61,200 nucleotides of DNA, from positions 1-61,200 of the forward strand of contig NW_013657621.1 in NCBI RefSeq assembly GCF_000142905.1, given 5' to 3'. Made by a program: the position numbers and the translations under genes. Under the pieces are notes generated by a model. The model worked only from the letters and a program-made list of their open reading frames with translations. It searched no databases and had not been told where the DNA came from. Origin of the DNA: Thecamonas trahens ATCC 50062 (taxonomy: Eukaryota > Apusozoa > Apusomonadida > Apusomonadidae). Each line of letters starts with the position of its first letter. The stretch's first letter is position 1. Shown here in pieces: positions 48,885-60,739 of the stretch.

Positions 48885-49325
48885 ATGCCTGTTGATCCCC
48901 GTTCCCGTGACGCCCTTGAGTGCTCCAGCGAGCGCGAGTGGCGCTCCCGCGTCCGTTGCGCAGCCGCCAAGCGCCGGCGGAAGATGGCACGCACTGCACA
49001 GAAGGAGGGTATGACTGCCCTTCGCCCCTCCCCCAAGGCTGCCCGCAAGTCGGCTGACACGGTGTTCGGCCATGCTGCCGCTGTCCCGGAGCCGCCGACC
49101 AGCCTACGCGCCCCGCCGTCCGTCTCCGCCCCGCCATCTGTCCTCGGCCGCTCCGCGCACACCTGCAGCGGTCCCGACGACGCAGATGCTGTCCGTCGTG
49201 CCTTGGCCAAGATTCAACACTGTTTCCGCGGCGAGCGCAGTGGAGCCCGTCACCATCGGGGCTCTCGCTACGCCGCCTGCTCGGACGTCACGCCCTTCTT
49301 CCCAGACACCACCACCCACCTCTAA
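48885..49325 (+). CDS. Small basic protein, MP[VI]DP family copy 1
   Basis: 146 residues from the ATG at 48885 (MPVDPRSRDALECSSEREWR). The N-terminal third is strongly basic (AAAKRRRKMARTAQK); the middle is Pro/Ser-rich; near the C-terminus is a short helix (DDADAVRRALAKIQHCF). The next gene has a related N-terminus: MPxDPxS, a Cys and Ser, WRxRV, then an Arg cluster. I recognise no family. The basic patch suggests nucleic-acid or nuclear localisation, but this is only an inference. Confidence 0.6.
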   Translation: MPVDPRSRDALECSSEREWRSRVRCAAAKRRRKMARTAQKEGMTALRPSPKAARKSADTVFGHAAAVPEPPTSLRAPPSVSAPPSVLGRSAHTCSGPDDADAVRRALAKIQHCFRGERSGARHHRGSRYAACSDVTPFFPDTTTHL

Positions 49326-49333
49326 ACGCCCCG

Positions 49334-49334
<1 letters not shown>

Positions 49335-49386
<52 letters not shown>
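49335..49386 (+). repeat. (CA)n microsatellite, about 26 units
   Basis: Starts about 10 bp after the stop codon of the gene ending at 49325. Confidence 0.98.
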
Positions 49387-49387
<1 letters not shown>

Positions 49388-49513
49388 GCTGATGCCCTCC
49401 CTCTTCTCGCATCTCGGCACCGCCTCGAGTGTGCCGTCGGTCGTGCTTCCGATTGTCCATAGTTTGCGCGATTGCACTGTCCTGCCGTCACACACACCTG
49501 ACTCGCCGTCCCC

Positions 49514-50095
49514 ATGCCCATCGATCCGTCGTCACCGTACGCAAAGGCCTGCGACTCCCATGCAGCCTGGCGCACTCGGGTACACCAAGCCGAAACCCGT
49601 CGCCGCCGCACGCGCTACCGTCGCCTCGAGGCCCCTGCTGTCTCGCCATCGCCGCCGCCGCCGCCACCACCGCTTGTCACACATGCCACACCTAAGCCGA
49701 CCCGGCGTGCCGCCATCGGCCGCTCGGCGCGCATCCGGCGGTCGCCGGCCAGCGACGACATCGCCAGTTTTGATACCTCAGACGATGAGTACAGTACCAG
49801 CGATGATGAGAGCAACGTCCCTAGTTGTGAGTCTTCCAGCAGCAGCGACCTGCCGCTCTTGCCGCCCACTCCAGCGCGCACCGGCGTCGCTAGGGAGATC
49901 GACTCGTGGCGTGGCCTTGTTGTCGGGTACGCCTCCCTGATGGCCAAGTCCGGTATGCAGACCTCCCGTCACCATGCTGCTGTGCAAGTAATGCTCGCTG
50001 AGTCATGCTTCATACAAGCATCCAGCGACTCTGCTGCTACTCCACCTCCCATGGCGCCCATCGGCTACGACGACTTCACCAGCGGGTTCTTTTGA
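49514..50095 (+). CDS. Small basic protein, MP[VI]DP family copy 2
   Basis: 193 residues from the ATG at 49514 (MPIDPSSPYAKACDSHAAWR). The N-terminus parallels the preceding gene, with WRTRVHQAETRRRRTRYRR as the basic patch. It then diverges: poly-Pro, a second basic cluster (RSARIRRSPAS), an acidic Ser/Asp stretch (DTSDDEYSTSDDES) resembling CK2 sites, and a C-terminal helix (SWRGLVVGYASLMAKSG) before FTSGFF. Probably a tandem duplicate of the neighbour. Function unknown. Confidence 0.62.
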   Translation: MPIDPSSPYAKACDSHAAWRTRVHQAETRRRRTRYRRLEAPAVSPSPPPPPPPLVTHATPKPTRRAAIGRSARIRRSPASDDIASFDTSDDEYSTSDDESNVPSCESSSSSDLPLLPPTPARTGVAREIDSWRGLVVGYASLMAKSGMQTSRHHAAVQVMLAESCFIQASSDSAATPPPMAPIGYDDFTSGFF

Positions 50096-50103
50096 TGCAC
50101 AAC

Positions 50104-50140
<37 letters not shown>

Positions 50141-50176
50141 ACGCACACGCACACGCACACGCACACGCACACGCAC
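50104..50176 (+). repeat. (CA)n followed by (CACACG)n microsatellite
   Basis: About 13 CA units then about 7 CACACG units, starting within 10 bp of the preceding stop codon. Confidence 0.97.
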
Positions 50177-50287
50177 AAGCATGCATTCATTCCTGATCGT
50201 GGAACAAACAAACCCTCTTTCAACTCAATTCAGTCGTACCCCTCTCAATACCGACAGAAACCGTCTTCGTACGCAGTCATTGCAGCA

Positions 50288-50310
50288 CCCCCCCCCCCCC
50301 CCCCCCCCCC
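50288..50310 (+). repeat. Poly-C run (23)
   Basis: An uninterrupted C homopolymer about 210 bp upstream of the ATG of the giant gene. The kinase-fusion gene has a comparable poly-C leader on its coding strand. Confidence 0.98.
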
Positions 50311-50522
50311 TCCCCAACCCCTCAACCCTCAACCCCTCTCCCCTCTCCCCGACCCCTTCTCCCACCTGTCGCATCCGCGTGGCAACACGCATCCCATTTT
50401 TTTGGGGGGCAACTGTGACGTCCTTGACGTCACACTCAGCACAGACTAAAACACGGCTTCCATTTTCTGGCCGTCATGCAGCAGCTCACACACACCTCTC
50501 TTGCTTCTCTTAAGACACCGGT

Positions 50523-53500
50523 ATGACCTTTGACGCCAAGCTTCTTCAAGCCCTTCTCGAGGGGTACACGGGGGACGACCATGATTTCGATGATGCCATC
50601 GATGTCTGCGACGAGCTGCTGGCTGACGCCGACGACGCCGACGAGTTGGACGACAACTCGGCCCTTGCTACCATCGGTCGTAACAACCTCATTGCCAGCG
50701 CTTTGACCAACGACAGCCGCGATATTTTCCCCTTTGCTAAGGAGTGGAAGTCGCTGTTCTCGGAAGAGACCTCCCTGTCAGCCGACATTCTTCTGCTCGC
50801 CACCATCGCCGCGGCCACCCTGCCGCCCCAGGCGCTGGTCGACGGACTGCTCCGCATGTTGGTCGGCGGCTCGTCGGTCCGGACCGCAGCCGTCTTTGAC
50901 TTTGTTGCCGAAATCGTGGGCACTGTGGGGAACGGGCTCACACTTAGCTCCATTGTGACCAAAGCTGCCGAGCGCGGGCTCTCGTGGGACGTCTTCTACA
51001 CCATCGCCGACGCCTTTGACGTCGCCTCGCGCCTCGCTGTGGCAGATCTGGTCCGTGAGGTGACGGCCAACGAGATCCATCTCCAGCTGCCTCACTCTTC
51101 CACACCGTTCTTCTCCCACTTTGCTACCCTCTTCGTCGACAACGACAACGATAACGATGACGCCCTCGCCGGTCTCCTTGCTTTTGTCCGCGGCGAGATG
51201 CACGGCATCCGTCCTCTCATCTCGGCCATGCTTGAAGCTGCAGCGGCGCCGGACACGGCCTTTGATCTCGTCGAGCAGGCCAACCTGAGTGGTTTTCCAG
51301 AGTCCGATCTCGTCAAAGCCCTCCACTACGCGCTCATTCTTGGCTTCTCTAACGTCCTCGGCACGGGCAAGACCGTCAACGACAACATTGCCCTCGCCCA
51401 GCATGTTGACTCCATCCGTCGCTTTGTGCCGGCCATCTCGCTTGCTCAGCTGGCCTCGGCCGCCACCGACATCGGCGACGACGCCGGGCGAACGCGTGCG
51501 GCCGACGCGGTAGTCGACACGCTCGTCAACGTGCTTGACCTTCTCACGGCAAAGGTGCGCGGGTCGTCCTTCAAGCTCGATGTCCGCAGCTCGCCGTGTG
51601 TTTCCATCTCCCCGCGACCTGGTGACGCGCCTGGCTTGGCGGTCCATCTCCCGCCGGTCGGCGTCTTCTCCATCCAGAAGCCGATCTTCAGGGGTTGCAC
51701 CAGTCGGCTGGAGTGGAAGCCAGTCCAACCCAGCATCGGCTTTGGGCCTGATGCCTACGATCATGGCGAGGACGCTCACGCCGTCGATCCTGTTCTCCAG
51801 TGCCTGACCATCTCTGAGCTGGTCTCCTCCGTCCACAACATCACCATCACGCTCCGGGTCCGCCCCCTCGACATCGAGGTCAACGTCAACTTCTACAAGG
51901 CCCACGGCATGGTCCTGCAGGTCATCCATGCACCGAAGGGCTTTGACGTCGTTGCTCCGACCCGGCTGGACGAGATGCGTGATGGGATCATGGCGTTTGT
52001 TGTCCCTCAGGCCGCGGCCGGCGGGCTGCGCGCGGGAGTGCCATCGCTCCCCAGCGCCCCGCTTGCCATCTCCAAGTTCAACTCGCCGATGGTGAGCGAG
52101 GTCAAGGAGCTTCTGGCTCGACTTGAGCCGGAGGATGGCCCAAAGAGCGGGGTCTTTAGCATCGATCCACACCTCAAGGCGCTCCTCGCGGTCTTTGACC
52201 ACTACCCCAAGCCGGCCCGCCTGCACGAAATCGCGCCCAACAACATCGACGAGGTGTGCAAGCAGCTCCAGGCCCACGCGCCATCGATTGTCACCTACCG
52301 CCTCCTGCGGCTGTGTGGTCTCTCACGGAGCCACATCCAGCAGCTGGTCAACCTCGCTCCCAACCTGGCTACCAACCGCCTTGTCCTGCTGCCGGATCCG
52401 GATCTCCTGCCCATCATCCGCTCCGTCGCCCGCGTTAACAGCGCCATCGTCTTCGCCGCCTCGCTCCGCGATGACGCCACCTTTGAAATCGTCGCCTGCA
52501 AGCCAAACACCCCGCTTGGCGCTGCTCTCTCTTCTCCTCCGGACCCTGAGCTGCTTCAGCCGCGCCCGCCAAACGTCGTCTCAGTCTCGGCCGCCTTTGA
52601 TCGCATCAGACTCGCCAGCAAGCTCGACCCCACCGAGCTGATCGACTCGTCAACAAGCGCAGGCAACTCTGTCGCCTGCCAAGCCATCACCAGGTCCATC
52701 ATTCCGATCGTCATGCGTGGCAACTCGCCGCGTGACATCCTCGAGACATGCGCAAAGTCGAACGTCGACAAGACTCCCTTTGCTGCCATCGTTTCCACCT
52801 GGGACTCGTTGTCGGCCGACAAGCTCAACCTCGCAGCTGTGCTCGGCCTCGACAGCAACATCCGTGTCGTGTTTGTGCCCAATGCCGATCAGACCAAGCC
52901 GGCCACCGTGATGAGTCTCGCTGCTGCTGCTGCTAGCGATCGTCCCGGGAGAGAGCGACTCCGCGTTGTGGTCGTTCTCTGCTTTGCACACACGCCCGAC
53001 GTCCAACTCCTTCACCCGCGCGTGGTTCTGCCGTCCGGCGCCGTGGTCCGAGTCAAGCTGGATCTGATGCGCGTCGCGCTTGCGCCCTCTGACGATCATT
53101 CCCATGCGCCAAAGTCAACCGAAGCGCTTGCCGCCAGCGCCATGATCGCGCTCTGCGGTCCTCACACCAACACTGATCTCTCGGCTCCGCACTCTGGCGT
53201 CAATCCGGCAGTCCACGCTGCGGTCATGGCGGAGTTTTATGCCGCCGACGTTGCAGCCTCGTCGTCGCAGGCCTCAGTCGAGGTGGACGCCTCGGACGAG
53301 CCTGGCGTTGGCCGGGCCCGCCAGATCGCTCGTCTCGTCAAGACCATCGTCGCCTGCGGCGCGGACAACAAGGTCATAGTCCCATCGTTTGCGGACTTTA
53401 CCGTCGCCAACCCGCACTTGGCCACGCTGCCAGCCGCAACGCGCGTGGGAATGTGGCTCCGACAAACGGCTGATGCGGTGCGGGCCCACATCTCCGACCG

Positions 53501-56500
53501 CGACATCTCTAACGCCGTCGCCGATCTGGTCAACGTCGTATCATCGACCAACGTCCTTGAGCTTGCCTCGGCCATTGGCATGGCCACCGGCGACGCGCCG
53601 GGCTACTTTGGCGTCTTTGGCACCTCGCAGAAGATTGCCAGTCTGAGCGAGCTCCACCTCCGCGGCGGCAACCTCGACTACGTCAGCATCACCAACGCCA
53701 TCGCCGATGGCGCAGTCGCTTCGGCGCGCGCTTTGGCAGACGTTGCCGCTCACTCACCGAGCCCGCTTCACATCCTTCTCATGGTCCCACCGCAACGCCT
53801 TGCCCGTATCCTCTCCGCGGCCACGGCCGATGGCCACAGCACCATCCTTGACATGATTGCCGATCTCGGCCTTGCCTCGGGTCTTCGTACCACTGCTCTC
53901 GGCCCCTCCTCTCACCCAATCATCCCGCGCAGCTCTCGGCGGCGCTCCTTGCGTGGGCGGCAACAATCTGGCTCGAAGACGAGCTCGAGCTCACTGCGGC
54001 CACCATCAGCACCATCGTCGACCCGATCATTGCTGCCGGCATTTCTCTCTTCTTCCCGAGCAGGGAAAAGGCTGACGAGAGCCACTACTACAGCCTCCTC
54101 GTCCGCCACCTGGTCGCCACCGGCATTGAGCTGCCGGGACAGCTGCAGCAGATCGTCATGACCGAGACCCTCGACTCGATGCATCTAGGCGCCGAGGAGA
54201 AGGTGATCATCGGCCAGAGCTTTGTAAGCCTCTGCCTCTCTGTGCCGGACAGCCAAGCCTTCCCGCTACGCCGGGATCTCATGGGCTCATTCGCCGAGTA
54301 CAACGAGCGCTCTGCCTCAGAGGCCGGCGCCATCATAGACAAGTATCGCCTCGTGGTGACGAGCGAGGCCACCGTGGCCTTGCTTATGTTGCGGCGCGAC
54401 GACGACGCGGCCAGCTTCTACTGTTTTGTCCAACATCCTGCTCTTCTCGCGCGGATGGGCGCGGGAGACGCGCTGCGGACGGTCGTCGCCCCGCTCGTCA
54501 CTGCCGAGCCGACAAGCGCGTTCCGGCTCGTCCTCGCCCTCATGCACAACATCGAGGTCATGAGGCAACTCAAGAGCGAAGCCGACAATGCCAGCAGCTG
54601 CTGGGCCGCAGACATCATCGATGCGGTTGACCGGCTCCGGATGGCGTCAGAGTGCGGCTTCCTCCTGCCGCCAGCCAGTGACCTTATGGCCCTTGCGCGG
54701 AAAGTGGCTGCCGATCCAACCACCGTCATGACCACCGCCGTCGACGAAGGCAGGGCACTGTTTGAGGTCCTCGCGTTCAAGTTTGCGATCTCGGATGAGC
54801 TGATGGACAGCGATGGCGAGCAAGTGGACAAGGACATTCTCGACACCGCCAAGTCGTTCCACAAGCTTCTGCACCCGGATCTGTGGGCATTTGCGCAGGC
54901 ACAGTACATCGGCCATGAGTTCCGGCTACTCCATGCCATGGCATGGGCGATGAAGCTTGACGAGGTGGACGAGCCGCGGATGCCAACCGCGCCCGACGAT
55001 CTGATACTGCGCCGGTTCTGGGCCTTGGCAGACAAGCTGCCTGAGGTGCGCGCTGCGCTCAACACCGCCACCACTCGCGACTTGCTCTTGACACCAGTGC
55101 CGGCCACCAAGTACCTTCTGGCCGGCCATCATGCCGTCCTCAGCGCCGGCGAAGTCAACGCGCGAGTTGCGTCCGGCCCGATCTCCGCAGACGGTTCCAG
55201 CCTCGTGTCGCGGATCGAGACCGAGTGGATGACGCTGCCCGGGAGGAGCAACAGGCACGACCGGGACAGGTTGTGCTTCGGCCTGCCAAAGACAACGGCG
55301 GCACCCGCAGATGAGGTGATCCGTACCCATCGTCAACAGCTTCTCTCCAGCGCGGCGGCCGGCCTCGTGCTCGATGGCGCCTGGAACGGCTTTGATCTTG
55401 GCTCGGGCGTGTCGGCGTTGTCGGTCGCTACCAACCTGGTGTTCCTTGCCAGGGCGCTGGGCGCAAAGTACGAGACGTATCCATTCATGTCAGGCGAGGA
55501 ATCGGAGAAGATGGTCATGATCTCCAAGCCCGCAGCACTGCTTGAACCGGAGATGCTCGGTAATCTGGAGGTCCTGGTCACGATTGGCTCTGATCCGGAG
55601 GAGATGCTGGCGACGATCGTCGATGAGCTGTCGAGCACCAACCTGGTGGTCGACGCCGAGCTGTCCAAGCTGAAGCACGCCACTGATATCAAGGCACTGC
55701 TGACCGAGGACGAGCGGAAGAGTGGCTTTTTTGCTACTCTCAAGCGCTTGTGGAACAGTATGAGTTCAAAGGCGGCGAGGGCTGCAGCGGCGAAGGTGGA
55801 GGCGGCGCGGACGACCGCAGACGGCATCGCGGCCTCGCTGACACAGTGGTACTCCAAGGCGGTGTGTGACATGTACTACGCACTGCTCGTCATGGAATGG
55901 TTCCACAACACCGGCTTTGATCTTGGCGCTGTCGTTGCAGCGGTCTCCGAGCATGTCATGGGCGACGGCGACGGCGACGTCAACGATGCAGTGCGCGCCA
56001 TTGGGCACGGCGCCAGCATGTGGGCCAAGCACTTTGGGTCAAAACCGTCACACACGGCGGCCGAGACCATCTGCGCCGCCGAGGCAAGGGACTGGCTCCC
56101 GATTGTGGTCAACCACGGGACGGCGCCGACCAGTGGCCATGCGGGGCTCTTTGAGTCCTCACCGGCATCGGTGGCGTGGACAGCGCGCGTCCTCCTTGGT
56201 CCGGCGGCGATGACCTTTGGCGCCATGCGCGAAGACGACATCATGGCCTACAACCAGCGCACCTGGTTCTCGCGGGCAGCCAATCACGCCGCGGTAGCCA
56301 TTGCTGCGCTTGGCGACGACGACACGGCCGTGCTGGAGCTTGTGACGGGGATTTACGCAAGCGTTCAGCTCATGAACAGCGACGCACACACGCTGGCGTA
56401 CGGCCGGATGTTGGCTGATGCAGTTCTCGCGCAGGCCTCCGCGAGCGCGCCCCTGCTGCGCACCGCGCTCCGCAACTTCCCGCCCCCGATCCGGCGCAAG

Positions 56501-59500
56501 ATGGATGAGGTCTTTGCCAAGGCGGGCGTGCCGTCGGTGACTTGGTCTCCTTCGCGCCATGCGCCATTCTGGCCATCTAAGCCGCTCAGCAAGGCGCTGT
56601 CCGAGATTGAGCCGCCGGCCGACGCCGCAGCGAGCGGCACGGCGGCGGGCTGCGATGAGGACGCAACCGCCAGCAAGGAGGATACGGAGTCAATGACGGA
56701 CAAGGCATGGCAGCTGAATCAAGTCACGGTGCTTTCGAAGCCGGCGCGCCGCCGGCGCGTCCAGCATAGTCTCCGCGCCGGCATTGCGTCGAGCGGATGG
56801 AGTGCAGGCGGGCGGGTGGACGCGCGGGCGGCGTCTGCGGGATCGGTCACCAAGGCGCAGCTGCGGTTGGGCCAGTTCTCTACAATCGACGTGTCGGCAA
56901 TGGTACAGGTAACGTCGACGCACGGGATCGTGTCGGTGGTGTCTGTCCGGCCGCTGGCCGAGGTGGTCGCGTTGTACGACATGCGCCACTCGTCGCCAGT
57001 CCTGCATCTGATGGAGGCCAGTGCGATGGCAGGGGACGATCCGCACCTTCGGGTGGTGCGGCAGTTTGGTTCGTCGGAGGAGGCGTGGCGAGTGCTGCTT
57101 GCAGTGCCCATCGGGACGCGGCTGGTGGCATCGGGCTTTGTCCTCACGCGCATCGCAATCTCGTCGAGCTGCGCCATCGACTCGCCGTGGCAGCTCTCGG
57201 TGCTGAGCCCGGATCCGGCGCCGCGGTCGTTCGCCGACGTACTCGCTGCACATCATGCCGGCGTGCTCCCCAGCCAGCTTCCGACCGAGGTCGTCAAGGT
57301 ACTGGACATGCTGGCGAAAGCGATGGTGGCCAAGTACTGTGTGGACATCGCAGAACCGGCGGGTGCCCAGGCGCTCGCTCAGGCGCTCGCCCAGGCGCTG
57401 GCCGCCGTGCCGGACCAGTTTGCGGACGATGTGACGGCGATGCGCGAGGTGTGCAGTGCCTCGAAGATCGACAACGTGCTTTCAACGCTGCCACGACACC
57501 TGCGGGCCGCAGCTAGTGCTGTGCGGTTCTGTAGCCAGAGCAAGCGGATGCTCGTGGCGCTCTTCGAGGCGAGGCCGCAGCTGTCGGGTTACTGGGACAC
57601 CGATCTCGCGCCATCGTGCAGCTACGCCAACGGGTACTGCATCCACGCGCCGTCGGCGCACACGACCCGGTTTGAGGCGTGGCAGGCGGAGACCGAAGTT
57701 TATCCGCGGCCAACGGGCTGGACGGTCTGCGACGTGACGACACTCGAAGCGGTGCCGTTGGAGTGGATTGGAGTCTCGGCCAAAGCGCACGGACGGGAAG
57801 AGGTGGCCAAGCTCGGGCTGGATCTGGAAGACGGATCGCAGATGGCAAACCAGATTGTGATTGGCTTTGTGACGGATCAAAAGGTGGTGGAGCAGCTGGT
57901 GCACGGCGGACATCCCGATAAGCCGCTTGTGGAGCGGATGGCTGCGGCGCGCAAGTGGCTCAGCCTCACGCTGGCGGCACCCATTCCGGCCAGCCTCAAG
58001 CAATGGTTGCTGGACATTGCACGGCAGGACGTGAGCCCTGTTTGGCCAAACGAGATCAACGGCATCACCAAGGTGCTTGCCACTGGCCTGGCGCTGTTGC
58101 TGCGCGACAAGGTGTGCGCCGAGGCGGGAAGCGTGGCGTGCAACAACATGCTCCTCGACGCACAGGCGAGCGAGGAGAGCGCGCTGACGGCGATGACGCA
58201 GCGGACGGCTGGCTACGGAGTGCTCCTCTGCAGGCCCGACGACCTGACGAAGGTGCGGAAGGCCAAGGTGCCGATCGGGCGGGTGCTTGATCTGAGTGGC
58301 GGCGGGATGGACGGCCACGAGATGTACACGTTGATCATGGACGCGCTGGCGGAGCGGCCGTTTGTGTACGTCAAGGGCTTCAACCCAACCGACGACAAGT
58401 ACGTCAAGCTGGTGTGCGAGCACACGCATGACGCGCCGTGGACATACGTCTACATCGAGATGGATGCCGGGCAGCTGTTCCGTGCCGCCGACTCGGATCG
58501 GTTCACCCTGCTCTCGGAGCCGGCGCACCAGAGCGCGTCCGACCAGTCGCTGGGGCAGTCAACCAAGGTGATGGTGGAGACAGAGCGGCGATCGCTTGCT
58601 AACGATGGCGAGCTTTGGGCGATTGCGGAACCAGCGCTGAGTCCCAATCTTGTGACGGAGCGCGACGCAGAGTGGAAGGTGCGGCTGACGAACGCATGCA
58701 CGCGGGGAGTGACGGTCATCGTGTTGTGCTCGGACCCGGGGACGGGCAAGACGACGATGGTCGAGATCATGTCTTCAAAACTGCTCAAGGACGGTGGCAT
58801 CGTCGTTCGCATCGACTGCTCCTCGGTGGAGCTGGAGCGGTCGACGGTGGTGGCTGCGGTGGAGGCGGTGGTACCCATCGACGGGAAGGTGCGGACGGTG
58901 CTTGTGGCCGACGAGTTTGATCGGCTTGACCGGTCGCAGAAGGACGCGCTCTTTGCCTGGGCCCTTCCCAAGCGGGCATGGCTCCAGGTTGTCTGCCTCG
59001 CTAACCGCAAGCACTCGTGCGATGTCGAGCTGCTCGACGCGGCTGTCCTCCACACGCCTTCGCTGGAGTACGAGACCATCTGGGCTCGGCTCAACATCGA
59101 CGAGATGGTGGAACTGATGCCCCAGCTGTGCAGCGGCATCAAGGGCTGCCGCCTCGGAAATGACGTGCGGCGCAAGCTGAAGGAGTGCGCCGTTGCGATG
59201 CGGCTGCTGTTCGGCGAGTCTGTCCTCTCGCTGCGGCACGTCAAGTCGCTGGTGGAAGCGATCTCGGCCGAGACGCCGGGCCCGCTTGCCTCGTGGCTGC
59301 TGGGGCGCGCGTGGCACATCGGCGACAAGATGGCGCACGCGTTTGCAGAGACCTTTGTCAAGAGCTACAAGGGCACACCGACGGGCGGATCGCCGTTGGG
59401 GCTGGTGGCGGCGGCGGCGGTGAGGGCGGCGCAGTGGGGCGTGGTTGGCGTGGAGGTGGCGGCGGCGGACCTGAAGACGTACCCGGAGTTTGTGTCGCAG

Positions 59501-60739
59501 CTGGCGGAACCATACAAGAGCCATCCGCTGGTGCGACTGGCGGCATATCTGCGGACGGTGCTCAAGTGCAACGCCGATCTGGACGGGCTGATGGCGTTCG
59601 AGGTGTGCGATGGGTTCGACTTTCCGCTCTTCTACAACGCGACGGGCAAGAGTGCGGCAAGCGGGGGCCTGGACACGTGGCAGACAATGGTGGTCCCGGG
59701 TACCTTCCTCAGCCTCGCAGAGATCAACGACCGTCTTGAGCGCGGGCTCGAGTTTAACTGGTACGAGATCGGCGAGATGTGGGTCGCCGAGCCGCCGACC
59801 GACCACGCGGCGCTGCGGTCTGTGGCGTCCAACGCGACGTCCATGGCGACGATGCTACAGGCGCTGCCGGCGGAGACCCTGGTGGACATGCTCAACGCCG
59901 ACGATGCATCGTGCGACTTTCTGCTCAAGGTGGCGGGCGCGCTGTCAGCATGCAGCAACATGGAGGAGCCGCTGTACACGGCGGTGTGGGCTGCGATCCG
60001 GCGCTGGCCATTGGCCGACAAGACGCCGAGCGCAGTGGCAAGCGAGGTGTTCACCACGATCGGGACCATCAGTACGGGCCTGCTCGGCCGATGCCTCACC
60101 TGGGCCGCAGTCCACGCGACGGCAATGACTGTGCCGGACCGGGCCAGCGACTGCAACGAGCTCCTCGCGCGGTGCCTCATTCACAGCTCGGGACAGGTTG
60201 GGCTGGCGGCCGGCGAGAGCGACGAGGAGGCCGATGTGGTGGCAACGATGTGGGGCGGGCGGTTTGCACCGCTGCTGGGCGTTGCGCTGGCGATCGTGAG
60301 TGAGGAGATGATGCACGCGGCAGCGCTGCGGGCGGCTGTGTCGCAGCTTGTGGCGCGCGAGCAGGCGCCTGATCCGCGGTGGCCAGGGCTGGTTTGGACC
60401 GTCCACGGTATTGCCCACGGAAGTGGACCGCTTGCGGCGGCCGCCATCACACGCGCATTTGTTGAGTGGGCCGCCGTGTTTGGCTCGGGCGCGCTGCCGG
60501 TGGCGATCCCGGCGGTGGCGACTGCGGTCTTTGCGCGCGCTGTCTCGCTCGAGTGGCAGGTGGCGAGGAGCATTCTAGATGCGGACGAGGGGACGGTGGC
60601 GCCCAACCCCAGAGTGATCCGCGGCGAGACGATCAAGCAGCTGCTGCACGTCGGGTGTCGCGCAGGCGACCGAGTGACCGGCGCGGCGTTTGCGCATCAG
60701 GCACACCGGGAGGCGGTTGCGTCGCTGGCCCGGGATTAA
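50523..60739 (+). CDS. Giant protein (about 3,400 residues) with one AAA-type ATPase domain (one frameshift)
   Basis: The ATG at 50523 (MTFDAKLLQALLEGYTGDD) starts a frame that is lost at 53903-53906 (CCCC). One added base gives ALGPLLSPNHPAQLSAALLA and continues without a break to the stop at 60737-60739. The first 2,700 residues are mostly helical, with two acidic stretches near the N-terminus and no recognised domain. At about 2735-2810 there is a P-loop (CSDPGTGKTTMVEIM), Walker B (RTVLVADEFDRLDRSQ) and a sensor-1-like Asn (VVCLANRK), followed by a helical lid; this fits an AAA+ ATPase. About 600 further residues are again helical. One AAA core in a chain this long suggests a remodelling or motor-like machine assembled from several chains. 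I cannot name the family. Confidence 0.82.

Larger units (their letters stand above)
50096..50522. promoter_or_regulatory. Upstream region of the giant AAA gene
   Basis: After CA and CACACG repeats (50104-50176) comes a 23-C run at 50288-50310, then a paired CRE-type site (TGACGTCC at 50416-50423 and palindromic TGACGTCA at 50425-50432), and CTAAAACACGG at about 50446, some 75 bp before the ATG. The CRE pair is a candidate bZIP binding site. Confidence 0.5.
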
